DNA of 64,000 nucleotides from Sphingobium sp. TKS (GTDB lineage Bacteria > Pseudomonadota > Alphaproteobacteria > Sphingomonadales > Sphingomonadaceae): NCBI RefSeq assembly GCF_001563265.1, contig NZ_CP005085.1:124001-188000 (forward strand). Reading direction: 5' to 3'. The notes under the pieces were generated by a model that was given only the letters and a program-made list of their open reading frames with translations, made no database searches and was not told where the DNA came from. Position numbers and translations under genes: made by a program. Below, one piece after another: positions 61,483 through 64,000 of this stretch. Positions within the stretch are counted from its first letter, which is position 1, and the number at the start of each line of letters is the position of its first letter.

Positions 61483-62505
61483 TCAATCCTGGTAGAGGTC
61501 CGCAGCCCACTGCTCGATCCAGCCGATAGTCGTCTCGTCATGGTCGAGATCGCCGGATTCGATCAGCTCGCGCATTTGCCGCCGGGCCTCGGCCATGGCG
61601 CAGGCCCAGGGATCGCGCGGCCCGCTTGGTTCGACAGCGGGTGATGGCTGGGTCAGCCGACGCGGTCGTTGTCGCAGCCGATCACGCTGGACGCGCACCC
61701 AGTGCTCCATGCAGTCTGCGACCATCAGGTCGCTCTTCGATCGCCCCTGACGGCGCGCGGTTGCCCGTGCTGCAACGCCATAGGCCTGGCTGTCGATCGA
61801 CGCGACGCGGTGGCTGAAGGGTATGAGATAGGGCAAAGCCTGCCCCTTCACGCCGAAGAGATGAAGGCGCACACGGTGCGGGAGGACCCGGTCGAGATGG
61901 TCGACGACCGCGATCATCCCCTCGGGCCCATGAATGGCGCGCCGGCACATCGAGCCGACCCCAATGAGTCCAGCCCTTTCGATTATGGCAGGCATAGCAT
62001 CCGCACAGCGTTCATAATCAGACGGCAAGCGGCCCTGGATCACCGGCATGAAAGTCGCGGCAATCCCCCGATCTTCAGCGCGCTGACGGCAGTCGATATT
62101 GGCGCGGATAGTCCGCGAGATGCGATCGACTACCTCGTCTCGGTCGCCCGCGATCTCCTGTTCGACGCAATAGTCCAGGCTGGCCCACCAGCGGAACGGA
62201 TGACATGCAGCCAGGCTGACATAATTGTCGATGGTCCAGGGATAGCCGCCAAGGCATGTCATCGCACTGAAGCCGGCGCTGTCGAGACAGAGGCTATGCA
62301 GACCGGTGGCATTGCCGAGCACCCTTGTCGACCAGCCGGACCAGTCGCGCCAGCCCTGCCGCAATGACCAGCGGGAAACCGCGTTTGCCGAAACCAGAAC
62401 GGGCTGCTGAAGCGCTCGCGCGCGCTCGAGCAGCTTGCCGGCCGACAGATGCGGGAGCCCGACCATGATCTCGATCGACCTTTGCTTGACCTCCGAATTG
62501 TTCAT
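61483..62505 (-). CDS. DpdA/TGT-like deazapurine transglycosylase family protein
   Basis: 340 residues starting MNNSEVKQRSIEIMVGLPH. It follows the TIM-barrel order of tRNA-guanine transglycosylase and of DpdA, the enzyme that inserts 7-deazaguanine into DNA: LDSAGFSA with Asp75, SLDYCVEQE with Asp111, MPVIQGR with Gln157, IGVGSMC at 181-187, HLFGVKG at 215-221 and SIDSQAYG with Asp238. A canonical CxCxxC zinc site is not seen. No preQ0 biosynthesis or dpd partner gene is in the window. Whether it modifies DNA or RNA is unknown. An upstream TTG at 62520 is a possible alternative start. Confidence 0.72.
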   Translation of the reverse strand: MNNSEVKQRSIEIMVGLPHLSAGKLLERARALQQPVLVSANAVSRWSLRQGWRDWSGWSTRVLGNATGLHSLCLDSAGFSAMTCLGGYPWTIDNYVSLAACHPFRWWASLDYCVEQEIAGDRDEVVDRISRTIRANIDCRQRAEDRGIAATFMPVIQGRLPSDYERCADAMPAIIERAGLIGVGSMCRRAIHGPEGMIAVVDHLDRVLPHRVRLHLFGVKGQALPYLIPFSHRVASIDSQAYGVAARATARRQGRSKSDLMVADCMEHWVRVQRDRLRQRPRRLTQPSPAVEPSGPRDPWACAMAEARRQMRELIESGDLDHDETTIGWIEQWAADLYQD

Positions 62506-62532
62506 GATATGTTCTTTCAATGGAGATATTTG

Positions 62533-63009
62533 GTGTTTGATTCCGCTTCACTTTTTCTCGCTCCGTTCGATCTCGATGTGACATTGCGGGATGCAGCACT
62601 CGACGGACGGAACGCCCCGACGCGCCGTATGATCGCGAACGCCGCGATCGGCATGCATGTAGAGGATGCTTATCATTGCGTCCTCGAGCTGCGTAAAGCG
62701 GTAAGCTGGGTTCATGAAGGCGAGCGCGGCGGAAAGCGCAAGCTGGCGTCCATCCTCAGCAATCCGGCGGGCGACGATTTCCAGCGCTGCATCTATTTCT
62801 GTCTCGCAGGCCGCGGCATCGTCAATATGATGGACGACCTGATGTGGCTGGAAATCATCCTCGAAGCTCGCGGGCGAGTGGCAGGTGAAATGCATCGCCG
62901 AAAGGTTCATACGCAGCCCCTGCCCTCCCCCTATATTGCGGACGAGCCGGACGGTCCCATTGTCTCTGAGAGCGAGGATTTCGAGCAGGGGCGATCCTGG
63001 TGGGGGTGA
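62533..63009 (+). CDS. Hypothetical protein, strand uncertain
   Basis: 158 residues from a GTG at 62533 with GGAG 7 nt upstream, divergent from the DpdA-like gene. Helical: EDAYHCVLELRKAVSWVHEG and GIVNMMDDLMWLEIILEAR. An antisense frame on the minus strand (62548-62910, start MNLSAMHFTCHSP, also with AGGGG upstream) shares the same codon boundaries and would fit the operon direction. Composition (fewer His and Cys, more Leu) favours the plus frame slightly. No family is recognised for either. Confidence 0.45.
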   Translation: MFDSASLFLAPFDLDVTLRDAALDGRNAPTRRMIANAAIGMHVEDAYHCVLELRKAVSWVHEGERGGKRKLASILSNPAGDDFQRCIYFCLAGRGIVNMMDDLMWLEIILEARGRVAGEMHRRKVHTQPLPSPYIADEPDGPIVSESEDFEQGRSWWG

Positions 63010-63150
63010 TCCGGCACTCTGATCGAACTTCTGGCCGCGAGTGAGGCCCCGATTTGTCGTTACCAAACGGCCCGTCGCATCAATTAGCGGTCACGCCAGC
63101 GGAATCTTGAAACAGCTATGTCCCAGTCGCGCTGGGCGACGAACGCGCTG

Positions 63151-63367
63151 CCGCTTGGTGCCATTCCACAGCTGTGCTAGGAGTCTGGTGCGCCTCGATT
63201 GCGGCGGTGCCGGGACTGGTAATCCCGTCGAGAACGGCAACTCGGTGTGACCTCACGCCGAAATGTCTGCATATGCGTCCGGGAGCCCAGCGGTCGGTCC
63301 GGTTCTAAAAGCGCAGGCGCATGTCTCGACATGGTATCAGCCCGACTCACGCGCGGGGCCGTGGGCT
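63151..63367 (+). ncRNA. Candidate small structured RNA, copy B
   Basis: Second copy of the element at 49825. It keeps TTGGTG, a 17-bp spacer and TAGGAG, then GGGACTGGTAATCCC, CGAG ... CTCG and GTGTGACCTCACGC, and ends with the shared AAAAGCGCAGGCGCATG block. The 35-bp stretch before that block is longer than in copy A. A different hairpin (CACG/CGTG with GCCC/GGGC) follows at about 63340-63365. The ATG at 63321 opens a 22-codon frame. Confidence 0.6.
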
Positions 63368-63413
63368 TGAACCGCCTGCATCATGAACGGGTCGGCAACA
63401 AGGGTCGGGAGAA

Positions 63414-63683
63414 ATGGACGTGGAAGAGCCCAATGATCGCGAGCAGCAGGACCGCATGTTCCTGGAACAGATGCTGATCTCGGTTCGCGGATTGCGCGGA
63501 CGGATAGGCCTTGGCCAGGGGAGCGAGCCGATCATCCAGCGGGCCTTCGCGCTCGTCCTGATGCGCGAAGCGCTTGCCGCACTTGATGCGGTGGGCGACA
63601 CCGACGTGGCCCCCCAACTGCAGTTGGCGATCGATCGCTTGCTGGAGCCGCGCGGCGTTGCGGTATCGTCTGAATTTCACTGA
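63414..63683 (+). CDS. Small hypothetical protein
   Basis: 89 residues starting MDVEEPNDREQQDRMFLEQ. Helical throughout (MLISVRGLRGRIGLGQG, then IIQRAFALVLMREALAALD). AAGGG lies 9 nt upstream of the ATG. It lies 47 bp beyond structured RNA copy B on the same strand. No family is recognised. Confidence 0.5.
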   Translation: MDVEEPNDREQQDRMFLEQMLISVRGLRGRIGLGQGSEPIIQRAFALVLMREALAALDAVGDTDVAPQLQLAIDRLLEPRGVAVSSEFH

Positions 63684-63901
63684 GTTTGAAATCATCGTCA
63701 ATTCAGTGCATTAATCACCGGATTTCCATTCATTCCTGAAGTGAATCAGGCGCGAACATGATGCCGATGGTCCGCGATCAGGCCCGCAGGCCCTGTCATT
63801 CCCGGCTTCCGCCCGGCGGTGGCAGCGGCGGGAGCGCGATCGCAATCTCGATGGCATGGCGTCCAATCATGGCGGCAAATTACCGGCCCTCGGGGACGAC
63901 A

Positions 63902-64000
63902 CTAGACCTGATCGGCCAGAATGACGCGCAGCCGCCCCATAAGAGCAGCGTCATCACCCAGCAGCAGCCGTGTAGCCATTGTCCGGGCGTCGAGTAAGAA
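63902..64000 (-). CDS. Possible 3' end of a gene running off the window
   Basis: A minus-strand frame open from the window edge to a stop at 63902 reads LLDARTMATRLLLGDDAAL and ends VILADQV. It could be the C-terminus of a larger gene or a 25-residue peptide from the ATG at 63979. Too short to identify. Confidence 0.25.
   Translation of the reverse strand, partial: FLLDARTMATRLLLGDDAALMGRLRVILADQV

Overview
The window reads as high-GC alphaproteobacterial DNA, most likely from a sphingomonad (Sphingomonas/Sphingobium/Novosphingobium/Sphingopyxis group). This rests on protein families, codon use and one EcfG-type promoter; no rRNA or tRNA gene is visible to fix the genus. The mix of metabolic and stress genes with a relaxase, a coupling protein, ssb and many small plasmid-type genes suggests a large conjugative plasmid, a chromid, or an integrated conjugative element.

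Layout. (1) 1-2324, minus strand: the start of an exopolysaccharide operon with a NusG/RfaH-like antiterminator, a priming sugar transferase and the N-terminus of GlmS. (2) 3276-11975: a giant repeat-rich autotransporter. (3) 12360-36331: a cell-envelope and stress cluster. It holds a metallophosphoesterase, a PDZ metalloprotease with an EcfG-like promoter, a divergent MreB, Rnk and glutamate dehydrogenase, three small exported proteins, a beta-lactamase-fold lipoprotein, a ClC channel with a divergent MarR, HU, a D-lactate dehydrogenase, two universal stress proteins, a KaiC-like ATPase followed by a response regulator and an HWE kinase, and TerC. (4) 36520-42084: an accessory insert with a dif-like 28-bp site, a truncated DUF3800 gene, an AbiEi/AbiEii toxin-antitoxin pair translationally coupled to a tyrosine recombinase, a cupin gene and an unrecognised two-gene unit. 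(5) 42552-48154, minus: a TrwA-TrwB-TrwC-like mobilisation operon (ribbon-helix-helix protein, coupling protein, MobF relaxase) with a candidate oriT upstream. (6) 48594-64000: a plasmid backbone of mostly short minus-strand genes (DUF2493, SSB, PemK-like and Phd-like TA, DUF6915-, DUF6878- and DUF736-like, a DpdA-like transglycosylase), a PRiA4 ORF3-like gene, a frameshifted RelBE pair and several structured DNA/RNA elements.

The most unusual signals are: a structured element of about 180-190 bp present twice (49825 and 63151), which looks like a small-RNA gene with promoter and serial hairpins; a second element of about 115-125 bp present twice (48594 and 52117), each about 110 bp upstream of a plus-strand gene; the AbiE-recombinase module with its dif-like site; an unrecognised two-gene unit (40406-42084); and a lone DpdA/TGT-like enzyme on the backbone.

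Functional reading (inference): regions 1-3 form an envelope and stress-adaptation package (EPS, surface adhesin, general stress, redox and anion handling), regions 5-6 move and maintain the replicon, and region 4 stabilises it and may mediate site-specific recombination.
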